From the NCBI GenBank assembly GCA_044508675.1, contig JBIQHF010000002.1, positions 186,001 to 250,000 of the forward strand: 64,000 nucleotides of DNA, given 5' to 3'. The stretch's first letter is position 1. The number at the start of each line of letters is the position of its first letter. This stretch comes from Raineyella sp044508675. Lineage in GTDB: Bacteria; Actinomycetota; Actinomycetes; Propionibacteriales; Propionibacteriaceae. Positions 32,278 to 40,763 of this stretch are shown here, in pieces. The translations under genes were made by a program, and so were the position numbers. The notes under the pieces were generated by a model that saw nothing but the letters and a program-made list of their open reading frames with translations, ran no database searches and had not been told where the DNA came from.

Positions 32278-33912
32278 ATGGCGGAACTCACTATTCGTCC
32301 GGAGGAAATCCGGAACGCCCTGGACCAGTACGTCCAGCAATTCACTCCGGAGACCTCCTCTCGTGAAGAGGTAGGCACGGTTATCACCTCGGGCGATGGC
32401 ATCGCCCGAGTCGAGGGCCTGCCCTCGACCATGGCGAACGAGCTGCTGCGCTTCGAGAACGGCACGCTCGGCATCGCCCAGAACCTCGAGGCCCGCGAGA
32501 TCGGTGTCGTGGTCCTCGGGTCCTCCGAGGGCATCGACGAGGGCCAGGAGGTCTACCGCACTGGCGACGTGCTGTCGGTGCCGGTCGGCGAGGGCTACCT
32601 CGGTCGCGTCGTCGACGCGATGGGCAACCCGATCGACGGGCTCGGCGAGATCACCGGGATCGAGGACCGCCGCCCGCTCGAGCTGCAGGCAGCCGGCGTG
32701 ATGGACCGCCAGGAGGTCCGCGAGCCGTTGCAGACCGGCATCAAGGCCATCGACTCGATGACCCCGATCGGTCGTGGCCAGCGCCAGCTCATCATTGGTG
32801 ACCGCAAGACCGGCAAGACCGCCATTGCCATCGACACGATCATCAACCAGAAGGCCAACTGGGAGTCCGGCGACCCCGCCAAGCAGGTCCGCTGCATCTA
32901 CGTCGCGATCGGCCAGAAGGGCTCGACCGTCGCCGAGGTCAAGGGCGTGCTGGAGAAGGCCGGCGCGATGGAGTACACCACCATCGTCAACGCCCCGGCC
33001 TCCGACCCGGCCGGCTACAAGTACATCGCCCCCTACGCCGGTTCGGCGATCGGCCAGCACTGGATGTACCAGGGCAAGCACGTCCTGATCGTCTTCGACG
33101 ACCTGACCAAGCAGGCCGAGGCCTACCGCGCCATGTCGCTGCTGCTGCGCCGTCCCCCGGGCCGTGAGGCCTACCCCGGCGACGTGTTCTTCCTGCACTC
33201 GCGCCTGCTGGAGCGTTGCGCCAAGCTGTCCGATGCGAAGGGCGCCGGCTCGATGACCGGCCTGCCGATCATCGAGACCAAGGCCAACGACGTGTCGGCC
33301 TACATCCCGACCAACGTGATCTCGATCACCGACGGCCAGATCTTCCTGCAGTCCGACCTGTTCAACGCGAACCAGCGCCCCGCCGTGGACGTCGGTATCT
33401 CGGTGTCCCGAGTCGGTGGCGCGGCCCAGACCAAGGCGATGAAGGGTGTCTCCGGCACCCTGAAGATCGACCTGGCCCAGTACCGCGACCAGCAGGCCTT
33501 CGCCATGTTCGCCTCGAGCCTCGATGACGCCACCAAGCGCCAGCTGGCCCGCGGCGCCCGGCTGACCGAGCTGCTGCGCCAGAAGCAGTACTCGCCGTAC
33601 CCGATGGAGGACGAGGCCGTCTCCATCTGGGCCGGCACCACCGGCAAGTTCGACGACGTCGAGGTCGAGGACGTGCTGCGTTTCGAGGGCGAGTACCTGG
33701 ACTACCTGCGTCGCAGCACCGGCTTGCTCACCACGATCCGGGACACCGGCAAGCTCGACGACGAGACCAAGTCCGGCCTCGAGGCCGCGCTGGGTGAGTT
33801 CCGCAAGGAGTTCCGCACCAGCAAGGGCCACTTGCTCGGCACCGAGGCGTCACCGAAGGAGATCGGCGACAAGGACGTGGATCACGAGCAGATCGTCGTG
33901 AAGAAGGCCTGA
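32278..33912 (+). CDS. atpA: ATP synthase F1 subunit alpha
   Basis: A 544-residue non-catalytic nucleotide-binding subunit, three copies per F1. Walker A is GDRKTGKTAIAID (about 175-187), the Arg finger lies in the region ISVSRVGGAAQTKAMK, and RPPGREAYPGDVFFLHSRLLER is the family signature. The acidic C-terminal extension (GDKDVDHEQIVVKKA) is seen in other actinobacteria, where it may hold the enzyme back from ATP hydrolysis. The ATG at 32278 lies 81 bases after atpH, with AAGGACGCAGAAG ahead. Codon use is more regular than in neighbours, fitting high expression. Confidence 0.96.
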   Translation: MAELTIRPEEIRNALDQYVQQFTPETSSREEVGTVITSGDGIARVEGLPSTMANELLRFENGTLGIAQNLEAREIGVVVLGSSEGIDEGQEVYRTGDVLSVPVGEGYLGRVVDAMGNPIDGLGEITGIEDRRPLELQAAGVMDRQEVREPLQTGIKAIDSMTPIGRGQRQLIIGDRKTGKTAIAIDTIINQKANWESGDPAKQVRCIYVAIGQKGSTVAEVKGVLEKAGAMEYTTIVNAPASDPAGYKYIAPYAGSAIGQHWMYQGKHVLIVFDDLTKQAEAYRAMSLLLRRPPGREAYPGDVFFLHSRLLERCAKLSDAKGAGSMTGLPIIETKANDVSAYIPTNVISITDGQIFLQSDLFNANQRPAVDVGISVSRVGGAAQTKAMKGVSGTLKIDLAQYRDQQAFAMFASSLDDATKRQLARGARLTELLRQKQYSPYPMEDEAVSIWAGTTGKFDDVEVEDVLRFEGEYLDYLRRSTGLLTTIRDTGKLDDETKSGLEAALGEFRKEFRTSKGHLLGTEASPKEIGDKDVDHEQIVVKKA

Positions 33913-33913
33913 T

Positions 33914-34867
33914 ATGGCTACCCTTCGAGAATTGCGTGATCGGACCAAGTCGGTCCAGACCACGAAGAAGATCACCCATGCCATGGAGTTGATCGCCGCT
34001 TCCCGCGTCCGGAGGGCGCAGCAGATCGCTGAGGCTGCTGTTCCCTACAGCCGTGAGCTGGTGCGGGCACTGTCGGCGGTGGCCAGCCGCCCGGACCTGG
34101 ACCATCCGCTGCTGGTGGAGCTGGAGCACCCGAAGCGTTCCGCGGTGCTGCTGATCACCTCCGATCGCGGCCTTGCGGGCGGTTACTCGACGAACGTGCT
34201 GCGGGCCGGGGAGTCCGTACGGCACTACCTCACGGAGAAGCACAGCCGTGAGATGGAGCTGTACATCACCGGCAAGAAGGGCATCGCCTTCAACGAGTTC
34301 CGTGATCGCCCGATCAGGAAGTCGTGGGACGGGTTCTCCGACGCGCCGACGTACGCGCATGCCCAGGAGATCTCCAAGACCCTGCTGGACGCCTTCCTGA
34401 CGCCGACCGAGGAGGGGGGCGTGGACGAGATCTTCCTCGTCTTCACCCGCTTCGTGTCGCGTGTCAAGCAGACTCCGCAGATCCTTCGGCTGTTGCCGCT
34501 CGAGGTCGTCTCCGAGGAGGAGGCGGCCGAGCGGGCCGAGAGTGGCGCCCGGATGACCGAGCTGCACCATGGCCCGGCCTTCCAGGAGGACAAGGTCGAG
34601 ACCCCGTTCGACTTCGAGCCCGGACCGGAAGCGGTCCTGGACGCCCTGTTGCCGCTGTACATCGGCAACCGCGTGTACTACGCGCTGATGCAGGCAGCGG
34701 CGTCGGAGCTGGCCGCCCGCCAGGCCGCCATGAAGTCGGCGACCGACAATGCCAATGAGCTGATCCGGAACCTGACGCGCGAGGCCAACCAGGCGCGCCA
34801 GGCGTCGATCACCCAGGAAATTACTGAAATCGTGGGTGGCGCCTCCGCGCTGTCCGAGAGCGCGTGA
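33914..34867 (+). CDS. atpG: ATP synthase F1 subunit gamma
   Basis: The 317-residue central shaft. N- and C-terminal long helices (ATLRELRDRTKSVQTTKKITHAMELIAASR and RQASITQEITEIVGGASAL ends) make the coiled coil inside F1, with a Rossmann-like middle domain (SAVLLITSDRGLAGGYSTNVLR). It is about 30 residues longer than E. coli gamma; part of this is a loop near 165-175, comparable to the extra gamma loop in mycobacteria. One base separates it from atpA. Confidence 0.95.
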   Translation: MATLRELRDRTKSVQTTKKITHAMELIAASRVRRAQQIAEAAVPYSRELVRALSAVASRPDLDHPLLVELEHPKRSAVLLITSDRGLAGGYSTNVLRAGESVRHYLTEKHSREMELYITGKKGIAFNEFRDRPIRKSWDGFSDAPTYAHAQEISKTLLDAFLTPTEEGGVDEIFLVFTRFVSRVKQTPQILRLLPLEVVSEEEAAERAESGARMTELHHGPAFQEDKVETPFDFEPGPEAVLDALLPLYIGNRVYYALMQAAASELAARQAAMKSATDNANELIRNLTREANQARQASITQEITEIVGGASALSESA

Positions 34868-34887
34868 GAGCGAAGTGAGTGGAGAAT

Positions 34888-36339
34888 ATGACTGCGATTG
34901 CTGAACAGAGCGCCGAGGTGAAGCCCGGCGCCACCGGACGCGTCCTGCGCGTCATCGGCCCCGTGGTGGACGTCGAGTTCCCGCCGAACGGCATGCCGAG
35001 GATCCTGAACGCCCTCACCCTCGAGGTCGACGTGATGGGCAACAAGCGCACCATGACGCTCGAGGTGGAGCTGCACATCGGTGACAACACCGTGCGCGCC
35101 ATCGCCCTGAAGCCGACGGACGGCATCGTCCGCGGCCAGGAGGTCAAGGACACCGGCGCCCCGATCTCGGTGCCCGTCGGCGACGTGACCAAGGGCAAGG
35201 TCTGGAACGTGGTGGGCGACGTGCTGAACGTCGACCCCAACTCGTTCGAGGTGACCGAGCGCTGGCCGATCCACCGGGACCCGCCGCCGTTCGACGCGCT
35301 CGAGTCGAAGACCGAGCAGCTGTACACCGGCATCAAGGTCCTCGACCTGCTGACCCCGTACGTCAAGGGCGGCAAGATCGGCCTGTTCGGTGGCGCCGGT
35401 GTGGGCAAGACCGTGCTGATCCAGGAGATGATCTTCCGTATCGCCCACAACTTCGGTGGCACCTCGGTGTTCGCCGGCGTGGGTGAGCGGACCCGTGAGG
35501 GCAACGACCTCATCTTCGAGATGGAGGAGGCCGGCGTTCTCAAGGACACCGCCCTCGTCTTCGGCCAGATGGACGAGCCGCCGGGCACCCGTCTGCGCAT
35601 CGCCCTGACCGGTCTGACCATGGCGGAGTACTTCCGCGACGTGCAGGGCCAGGACGTGCTGCTGTTCATCGACAACATCTTCCGGTTCACCCAGGCCGGC
35701 TCCGAGGTGTCGACCCTGCTGGGTCGGATGCCGTCGGCCGTGGGCTACCAGCCGACCCTCGCCGACGAGATGGGCGCCCTCCAGGAGCGCATCACCTCGA
35801 CCCGGGGTCACTCGATCACGTCGATGCAGGCCATCTACGTCCCCGCCGACGACTACACTGACCCGGCCCCGGCGACGACGTTCGCCCACCTGGACGCCAC
35901 CACCGAGCTCAGCCGCTCCATCGCCTCCCGTGGTCTGTACCCGGCCGTGGACCCGCTGACCTCCTCGTCGCGTATCCTCGACCCGCAGTACGTGGGCCAG
36001 GAGCACTACGACGTGGCCACCCAGGTCAAGCAGATCCTGCAGAAGAACAAGGAGCTGCAGGACATCATCGCCATCCTCGGTATCGACGAGCTGTCCGAAG
36101 AGGACAAGATCACCGTCAACCGCGCCCGTCGCCTGCAGCAGTTCCTGTCGCAGAACACCTACACCGGTGAGAAGTTCACCGGTGTGCCGGGCTCGACCGT
36201 GGACATGCCGGACATCGTCGAGTCGTTCAAGAAGATCGTCGAGGGCGAGGTCGACCACATCCCCGAGCAGGCGTTCTTCAACGTCGGCGGTCTCGATGAC
36301 GTCTACCGTGCCTGGGACAAGATGAAGAAGGAAGGCTGA
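34888..36339 (+). CDS. atpD: ATP synthase F1 subunit beta
   Basis: The 483-residue catalytic subunit. Walker A is GGAGVGKTVLIQEM (about 168-181), the catalytic glutamate lies in GVGERTREGND, Walker B is VLLFIDNIFRF and the DELSEED lever appears as DELSEEDK. The ATG at 34888 is used; a GTG three codons earlier in the same frame is an alternative because the ribosome site is poor for both. It is followed after 3 bases by atpC. Confidence 0.96.
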   Translation: MTAIAEQSAEVKPGATGRVLRVIGPVVDVEFPPNGMPRILNALTLEVDVMGNKRTMTLEVELHIGDNTVRAIALKPTDGIVRGQEVKDTGAPISVPVGDVTKGKVWNVVGDVLNVDPNSFEVTERWPIHRDPPPFDALESKTEQLYTGIKVLDLLTPYVKGGKIGLFGGAGVGKTVLIQEMIFRIAHNFGGTSVFAGVGERTREGNDLIFEMEEAGVLKDTALVFGQMDEPPGTRLRIALTGLTMAEYFRDVQGQDVLLFIDNIFRFTQAGSEVSTLLGRMPSAVGYQPTLADEMGALQERITSTRGHSITSMQAIYVPADDYTDPAPATTFAHLDATTELSRSIASRGLYPAVDPLTSSSRILDPQYVGQEHYDVATQVKQILQKNKELQDIIAILGIDELSEEDKITVNRARRLQQFLSQNTYTGEKFTGVPGSTVDMPDIVESFKKIVEGEVDHIPEQAFFNVGGLDDVYRAWDKMKKEG

Positions 36340-36342
36340 GCC

Positions 36343-36774
36343 ATGGCGACGAGCACCCTCCACGTCGAGGTTGTCTCGGCCGAGCGCAGCATCTGGTCGG
36401 GCGAGGCAGTGAACATCATCGCCCGGACCGTCGACGGTGACATCGGCATCCTGCCGGGGCACTCCCCGGTCGTCGCGCTGCTACAGCCGTCGGCCGTGGA
36501 GATCTACACCCCGGACGGCCTGCGGGAGATCGTGGCCGTGGACGACGGGTTCATCTCCGTCGCCCAGGGCCGGGTCTCGGTGCTGAGCTCCTTCGCGCGG
36601 CTCGGTCATGAGATCGACCAGGTCGAGGCTGAAAAGGAGTACATCGAGGCGCGTGAGCGCTTCGAGCACGAGTCGGATGACGAGGAGACCCGGCAGCGGT
36701 TCAACCGTGCCCGGGCCCAGGTGCGGGCTGCCGAGAAGTACTTCGGCGAGGCCAGCACGGGGCTCGCGGTCTGA
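36343..36774 (+). CDS. atpC: ATP synthase F1 subunit epsilon
   Basis: A 143-residue rotor subunit that couples gamma to the c-ring and can inhibit ATP hydrolysis. The N-terminal beta-sandwich (LHVEVVSAERSIWSGEAVNI, GDIGILPGHSPVVALLQPS) is typical, followed by a two-helix C-terminal domain (about 90-140). It is longer at the C-terminus than the mycobacterial 121-residue form. It is the last gene of the operon; a strong hairpin follows 22 bases beyond the stop. Confidence 0.94.
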   Translation: MATSTLHVEVVSAERSIWSGEAVNIIARTVDGDIGILPGHSPVVALLQPSAVEIYTPDGLREIVAVDDGFISVAQGRVSVLSSFARLGHEIDQVEAEKEYIEARERFEHESDDEETRQRFNRARAQVRAAEKYFGEASTGLAV

Positions 36775-36795
36775 TCGAGCAAGCGGCGTACGTAC

Positions 36796-36827
36796 GGGGC
36801 GGGGTCACCATCGGGTGGCTCCGCCCC
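36796..36827 (+). terminator. Terminator of the atp operon
   Basis: A 14-base-pair stem (36796-36809 with 36814-36827, two G-U pairs) and the loop ATCG. The downstream run GTCGTCTTTG is weakly U-rich. Confidence 0.75.
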
Positions 36828-36868
36828 GGTCGTCTTTGCAGGTGGTGAATTGTCAGTAGACTGTGCCC

Positions 36869-37339
36869 ATGTTTCTGGCCATCCTCGAGCTTTGCCTGGT
36901 GCTGCTTGCGGTATTGGCCGTACCACTGGTGCTGCTGATCGTGCGAAGGATCTGGCTGGTACGCGGGGTCGGTGGGTTCGACTGCAGCGCCATGCTCGAG
37001 ACCCCCGCGCCCGGGGGGCAGTGGGTGTCCGGAATCGGACGGTTCCGGGGTGAGGAGCTGTGGTGGTATCCCGATCTGGGCTGGTCCTACATCCCCAAGC
37101 TGAGGTTCCCGCGGGATCGTACGATCGCCCTGCCCTCGTACCCCTTGGCGCAGTCCGATCCGACCGGTGAGTTCGTCGACTACCGGGTGGTGCCGCTCAG
37201 CCGGCAGATCGGCGGCGGTACCGCCGTGTGGGACCTGGCGATGGCGCCCCCGGCGGTCACCGCCCTGCTCAGCTGGCTCGAGGCGGCTCCGCCCGGGATG
37301 GGACACCGCCGCCATCCCCAGCTCGGTACCACCGACTGA
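36869..37339 (+). CDS. DUF2550 membrane-anchored protein
   Basis: A 156-residue protein with one N-terminal membrane helix (about 3-25, LAILELCLVLLAVLAVPLVLLI) followed by a basic stop (VRRIW) and a soluble domain facing the cytoplasm (GFDCSAM, RGEELWWYPDLGWSYIPKLRFPRDR). The family lies directly after atpC in many actinobacteria (Rv1312 in M. tuberculosis) and has no assigned function; the soluble part resembles a PH-like beta fold. The ATG at 36869 has TAGACT 6 bases upstream, indicating a leaderless mRNA separate from the atp operon. A GTG two codons earlier falls too close to the -10 box. Confidence 0.85.
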   Translation: MFLAILELCLVLLAVLAVPLVLLIVRRIWLVRGVGGFDCSAMLETPAPGGQWVSGIGRFRGEELWWYPDLGWSYIPKLRFPRDRTIALPSYPLAQSDPTGEFVDYRVVPLSRQIGGGTAVWDLAMAPPAVTALLSWLEAAPPGMGHRRHPQLGTTD

Positions 37340-37356
37340 CCGCTCGGGCCTTCTCG

Positions 37357-38058
37357 TCAGGCGTCCGGGGCGGAGTCGTCGTCCGGCTCGGGCTGCAGGG
37401 CGTTCGGCCTGGAGGTGATGGTCTCCCGGCGCCGCCGGGCACGGGGGTCCTGGGGCCGGCGCTCGCCCCCGGGCACCCAGAGGATGTCTCCGGCGGCACC
37501 GTTGATCACCCGGGTGAGGATGAACAGCAGGTCGGACAGCCGATTGAGGTAGGTCACCGCCAGCGGATTGATGCCGCCAGGAGTGTCCGGGTCACCACTG
37601 GGCTCGTTCCCGTACGCCTCGACCGCCACCCAGGCGCTCCGCTCGGCCCGCCGGACCACCGTACGGGCCAGGTGCAGGTGTGCCGCGGCCGGAGTGCCAC
37701 CGGGCAGGATGAACGAGGACAGCGACGGCAGCTGCTCGGTGAAGGCGTCGCACCAGCCCTCCAGCCGATCGATCGATTCCTGATCGATCCGCAGCGGCGG
37801 GTAGGCCGGATCCTCGGCGAGTGGATTGGACAGGTCCGCCCCGAGATCGAACATTTCGTTCTGGACCAGGCGCAGCAGCTCGGCCACCTCGTCCGGCATC
37901 CCGCCGGAGGCCATTGCCACCCCGATGACGGAGTTCGCCTCGTCCACGTCGCCGTACGCCATCACCCGCGGATCGGACTTGCGGGCCAGGGACATGTCGG
38001 ACAGCCGAGTGGATCCCGCATCCCCGGTTCGCGTGTAGATTCGGTTGAGGTTGACCAT
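37357..38058 (-). CDS. PduO-type cob(I)alamin adenosyltransferase
   Basis: Attaches the adenosyl group of ATP to cob(I)alamin, producing the coenzyme B12 used by methylmalonyl-CoA mutase. The 233-residue protein has the ATP-binding motif TRTGDAGSTRLSDMSLARKSD at the N-terminus, the GDVDEANSVIG motif, the active-site cluster R..ERS (VVRRAERSAW) and NRLSDLLFILTRVIN. The C-terminal 45 residues are basic then acidic and probably disordered. TACGCT lies 7 bases ahead of the ATG at 38058. Its presence near mce and meaB fits a B12-dependent propionate route. It diverges from the cyclophilin gene with only 49 bases between starts. Confidence 0.93.
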   Translation of the reverse strand: MVNLNRIYTRTGDAGSTRLSDMSLARKSDPRVMAYGDVDEANSVIGVAMASGGMPDEVAELLRLVQNEMFDLGADLSNPLAEDPAYPPLRIDQESIDRLEGWCDAFTEQLPSLSSFILPGGTPAAAHLHLARTVVRRAERSAWVAVEAYGNEPSGDPDTPGGINPLAVTYLNRLSDLLFILTRVINGAAGDILWVPGGERRPQDPRARRRRETITSRPNALQPEPDDDSAPDA

Positions 38059-38107
38059 GGGCCCCAGCGTACGGGACGTCGCGCGGGCAGGGACGGGAGG
38101 AGAGCAG

Positions 38108-38851
38108 ATGGCTGGGTCGGGGCTGCGTCGCTGGAGGAGCGCCAGGGCACTCGCGGTGGCAGGCCTGATGACACTGGCCGTGACCGCCTGCTCGCCGCCG
38201 GGCGGGCAGGACCCCGCCGCGTCTCCCGGCGGCGCCGGAGCCGACCCGGCGGCGACCGCCGGCCAGCCGGCGGACCCGACCGCCGGCTCCGCGACGACGA
38301 CCTGCAGCTACCGGGCCAGCGGCGAGCCGGCCAAGCCGGTGGACCCGCCGTCCCCGCAGGCCCCCGGGGACGGGTCGACGGCCGTGACGTTGTCGTTCGC
38401 GGCCGGTGACGTGACCATCTCCATGGACCGGGCCGCGGCCCCGTGCACGGTGCACAACTTCGAGTCCCTGGCCGGCCAGGGCTTCTTCACCGACACGTCC
38501 TGCCACCGGCTCGCCGACCGCGGCCTGTTCATGCTGCAGTGCGGTGACCCGACCGGGACCGGGATGGGCGGGCCGGGCTACCGCTTCGCCGACGAGGTCG
38601 ATCCGTCCGCCGTGTACCCGGCGGGGACGGTCGCGATGGCCAACGCCGGCCCGGACACGAACGGCTCCCAATTCTTCCTGGTCTACCAGGACTCCCAGCT
38701 ACCGCCCGCGTACACGGTGTTCGGCCAGATGGACCAGGGCTCCACGGCAGTGGTCGGCAGGATCGCGGCGGAGGGCCAGGATGGTTCGAACGCCGACGGC
38801 ACCGGGCGTCCGAACAACCCGGCCGCCATCACCGCGGTGAAGCTGGGGTGA
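38108..38851 (+). CDS. Cyclophilin-type peptidyl-prolyl isomerase, lipoprotein
   Basis: A 247-residue secreted lipoprotein that speeds proline isomerisation in exported proteins. The signal peptide (RRWRSARALAVAGLMTLAVTAC) ends in the lipobox VTAC, with Cys28 the lipidation site, followed by an Ala/Pro/Gly-rich tether (about 30-65). The cyclophilin domain covers about 90-245, with FESLAGQGFFTDTSCHRL, GYRFADEV, MANAGPDTNGSQFFLVY and YTVFGQM. The catalytic arginine normally found in FHR is replaced: the motif reads CHRLADRG, which keeps the His-Arg pair. GGGAGGAG ahead of the ATG at 38108 fixes the start. Its last 23 bases overlap the convergent hydrolase gene. Confidence 0.92.
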   Translation: MAGSGLRRWRSARALAVAGLMTLAVTACSPPGGQDPAASPGGAGADPAATAGQPADPTAGSATTTCSYRASGEPAKPVDPPSPQAPGDGSTAVTLSFAAGDVTISMDRAAAPCTVHNFESLAGQGFFTDTSCHRLADRGLFMLQCGDPTGTGMGGPGYRFADEVDPSAVYPAGTVAMANAGPDTNGSQFFLVYQDSQLPPAYTVFGQMDQGSTAVVGRIAAEGQDGSNADGTGRPNNPAAITAVKLG

Positions 38852-39662
38852 CCGTCGTGGTGGGCTGGGGGATCGTGAACCGCTCGACCGCGGCGGTGAA
38901 GATCTCGCGCTGCTCGGTGTGGACCCAGTGGCCGGAGTCCTTGATCGTCAGCAGCCTGGTCGCCGGGAAGTAGCTGCGCATCACCGGGGTGTACTCGGGC
39001 AGGACATAGTCGCTGCGGCCGCCCTTGATCCACAGCGTCGGGCCGTCCCAGCTGCCCCGGACATCCTCGGGCCACCCGAGGATCGACTCGAGCTCCGCAT
39101 CGAGCATCTCCAGGTTGGGCAGCCACCGCCACGACGATCCGTCCCGGGTCAGGTTCTGCAGCACCCACAGCCGGATGCCGCGGTCGGGCAGCAGCGGGCG
39201 CAGCCGTTCGGAGGCCTCCTCGCGGTCCTTCAGAGTGGTCACGTCGAGCGTACGTACGGCGTTCACGATGTCGCGGAACATGTGCCGGCCGTGGTAGGCC
39301 ACCGGCGACATGTCAGCCACGACGAGTCGTTCCAGCAACTCGGGATGGCGCAGGGCGACCAGCATCGCGATCTTGCCGCCCATCGAGTGGCCGACCAGGG
39401 TGACCGGTTCGCCATCGACCTCGGGGGCGGATCGCAGCCACTCGGCGACGATGTCGGCGTGCTCGCGGTAGTCGAAGTGCTCGGTCCACAGCGACCGGCC
39501 ATGGTTCGGCATGTCGAGCAGAATCGTCCGGGCACCGTTCAGGCCCAGGTGCTTGGCGACCTGGGCGAAGTTGCGGCCCTGGCCCAGCAGACCGTGGCAG
39601 AACACCACCAGCGGCCCCGAGCGGCCGAACGGGATCGAGTAGAGCTCGGGCACGTCGCTCAT
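38829..39662 (-). CDS. Alpha/beta-hydrolase
   Basis: A 277-residue hydrolase with the complete fold: oxyanion turn VFCHGLLGQGRN, nucleophile elbow GHSMGG (Ser about 95), and catalytic His in DSGHWVHTEQ. The pattern (MPNHGRS, LVGHSMGGKIAML, WIKGGRSDYV) resembles the YbfF/ABHD11 group of esterases that act on small acyl esters; the true substrate is unknown. The ATG at 39662 overlaps the stop of the upstream zinc-ribbon-like gene (ATGA), so the two are co-translated. A long upstream frame extension overlaps that gene and is not used. Confidence 0.88.
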   Translation of the reverse strand: MSDVPELYSIPFGRSGPLVVFCHGLLGQGRNFAQVAKHLGLNGARTILLDMPNHGRSLWTEHFDYREHADIVAEWLRSAPEVDGEPVTLVGHSMGGKIAMLVALRHPELLERLVVADMSPVAYHGRHMFRDIVNAVRTLDVTTLKDREEASERLRPLLPDRGIRLWVLQNLTRDGSSWRWLPNLEMLDAELESILGWPEDVRGSWDGPTLWIKGGRSDYVLPEYTPVMRSYFPATRLLTIKDSGHWVHTEQREIFTAAVERFTIPQPTTTVTPASPR

Positions 39663-39931
39663 CGGCGCCGGTCCCAGCAGGCGGTGTGCCAGTGCCGGCG
39701 CTGTGCCACGGAACTGTCGTTCAGCGGTCCGGGATCGTGCGGCCAGACGACCAGGTGCGGGGTACCGGGGCCGATGTCGTGGTTGCAACCCGGGCAGACA
39801 TACGTCTTGACGGCGTTCTCGCCGGCCATGGTCCGTACGACCCAGCGGCCGTCGGACTTCTGGTCGGCCCGGGCATGGCTGGATCCGAGCGGCCGAGGGG
39901 CCCGCAGGTGCTTGCTGGGGCGCCGTTTCAC
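39659..39931 (-). CDS. Small zinc-finger-like protein, function unknown
   Basis: A 90-residue basic protein, start GTG at 39931. One CPGC knuckle (YVCPGCNHDIGPG, about 45-57) and a later H-x-C pair (HWHTACW, about 80-86) could bind a single zinc. The N-terminus is Lys/Arg-rich (MKRRPSKHLRAPR). It belongs to a conserved actinobacterial group found beside nucS and alpha/beta-hydrolases, often labelled only as an ATP/GTP-binding protein without experimental support; I see no P-loop. Nucleic-acid binding is a reasonable guess from charge and finger. Confidence 0.75.
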   Translation of the reverse strand: MKRRPSKHLRAPRPLGSSHARADQKSDGRWVVRTMAGENAVKTYVCPGCNHDIGPGTPHLVVWPHDPGPLNDSSVAQRRHWHTACWDRRR

Positions 39932-39996
39932 GCTTCTTCCTCCTCCGCCGCTTTGGACATGTGCTGTGGACCAGCATAGTCGGGTAGCGTGAAGCA

Positions 39997-40713
39997 GTGC
40001 GTTTGGTGATTGCTCGCTGTCAGGTCGACTACTCCGGGGCGTTGACCGCCCACTTGCCGATGGCCAACCGGCTGATCATGGTGAAGGCGGACGGATCGGT
40101 CTCGATCCATGCCGATGACCGTGCGTACAAACCGCTGAACTGGATGAGCGCGCCGTGCACGCTGACCGTTCGCCCCGCGGCCGAGGACGAGGCCGCCGTG
40201 ACCTCCGACCTCGACCCGCAGATCCGCGAGGTATGGACCGTCCGGGGGACCGGCAAGGAGCCTGCCCAGCTCCAGATCGCCATCGCGGAGTTCCTGCACG
40301 ACTCCGAGCACGAGCTCGGCGTCGACCCCGGCCTGCAGAAGGACGGCGTCGAGGCGCACCTCCAGGCCCTGCTCGCGGAGAACCCGCAGACCTTCGGGGC
40401 CGGCTGGTCGACGGTCCGGCGCGAGTTCCCCACCGCGATCGGGCCGGTCGACCTGCTGTGCAAGAACGCCGACGGCGCGTACGTCGCCGTGGAGGTCAAG
40501 CGGCGCGGCGAGATCGACGGGGTCGAGCAGCTGACCCGCTACCTGGAGCTGTTGCGGCGCGATCCCCACCTGGGCCGGGTCGAGGGGATCTTCGCGGCCC
40601 AGCAGATCAAGCCGCAGGCCCGCGTGCTGGCGCAGGACCGGGGCATCACGTGCGTCACCGTCGACTACGACGCGCTCCGGGGGATGGACCACGCGGAGGA
40701 CCGGCTCTTCTAG
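39997..40713 (+). CDS. nucS: Mismatch-specific endonuclease NucS (EndoMS)
   Basis: A 238-residue enzyme that cuts both strands at G-T, G-G and T-T mismatches and replaces MutS-MutL repair in most actinobacteria. The N-terminal DNA-binding/dimer domain (about 1-115) is followed by a RecB-like nuclease domain with the catalytic set E (QKDGVEAHLQALL), D in GPVDLLCKNADG and E-x-K in VAVEVKRRGEIDGVEQLTRYLELL. Start is the GTG at 39997 with TAGCGT 6 bases ahead. The usual C-terminal clamp-binding tail is very short here (EDRLF), still acidic/hydrophobic as expected for beta-clamp contact. Confidence 0.94.
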   Translation: MRLVIARCQVDYSGALTAHLPMANRLIMVKADGSVSIHADDRAYKPLNWMSAPCTLTVRPAAEDEAAVTSDLDPQIREVWTVRGTGKEPAQLQIAIAEFLHDSEHELGVDPGLQKDGVEAHLQALLAENPQTFGAGWSTVRREFPTAIGPVDLLCKNADGAYVAVEVKRRGEIDGVEQLTRYLELLRRDPHLGRVEGIFAAQQIKPQARVLAQDRGITCVTVDYDALRGMDHAEDRLF

Positions 40714-40730
40714 TCGACCACCGGAACGAC

Positions 40731-40759
40731 GATGGCGGGCCCGCTGGGGCCCCGCCATC
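40731..40759. terminator. Hairpin terminator between nucS and the coiled-coil gene
   Basis: GATGGCGGG pairs with CCCGCCATC, with a short G/C-rich inner stem. It separates two convergent genes that end 50 bases apart. Confidence 0.65.
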
Positions 40760-40763
40760 ACGG

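Noticed and set aside
38045..38107. Upstream start for the cyclophilin lipoprotein
   Set aside because: It would put 21 residues before the signal peptide and overlap the divergent gene; GGGAGGAG marks the ATG at 38108.
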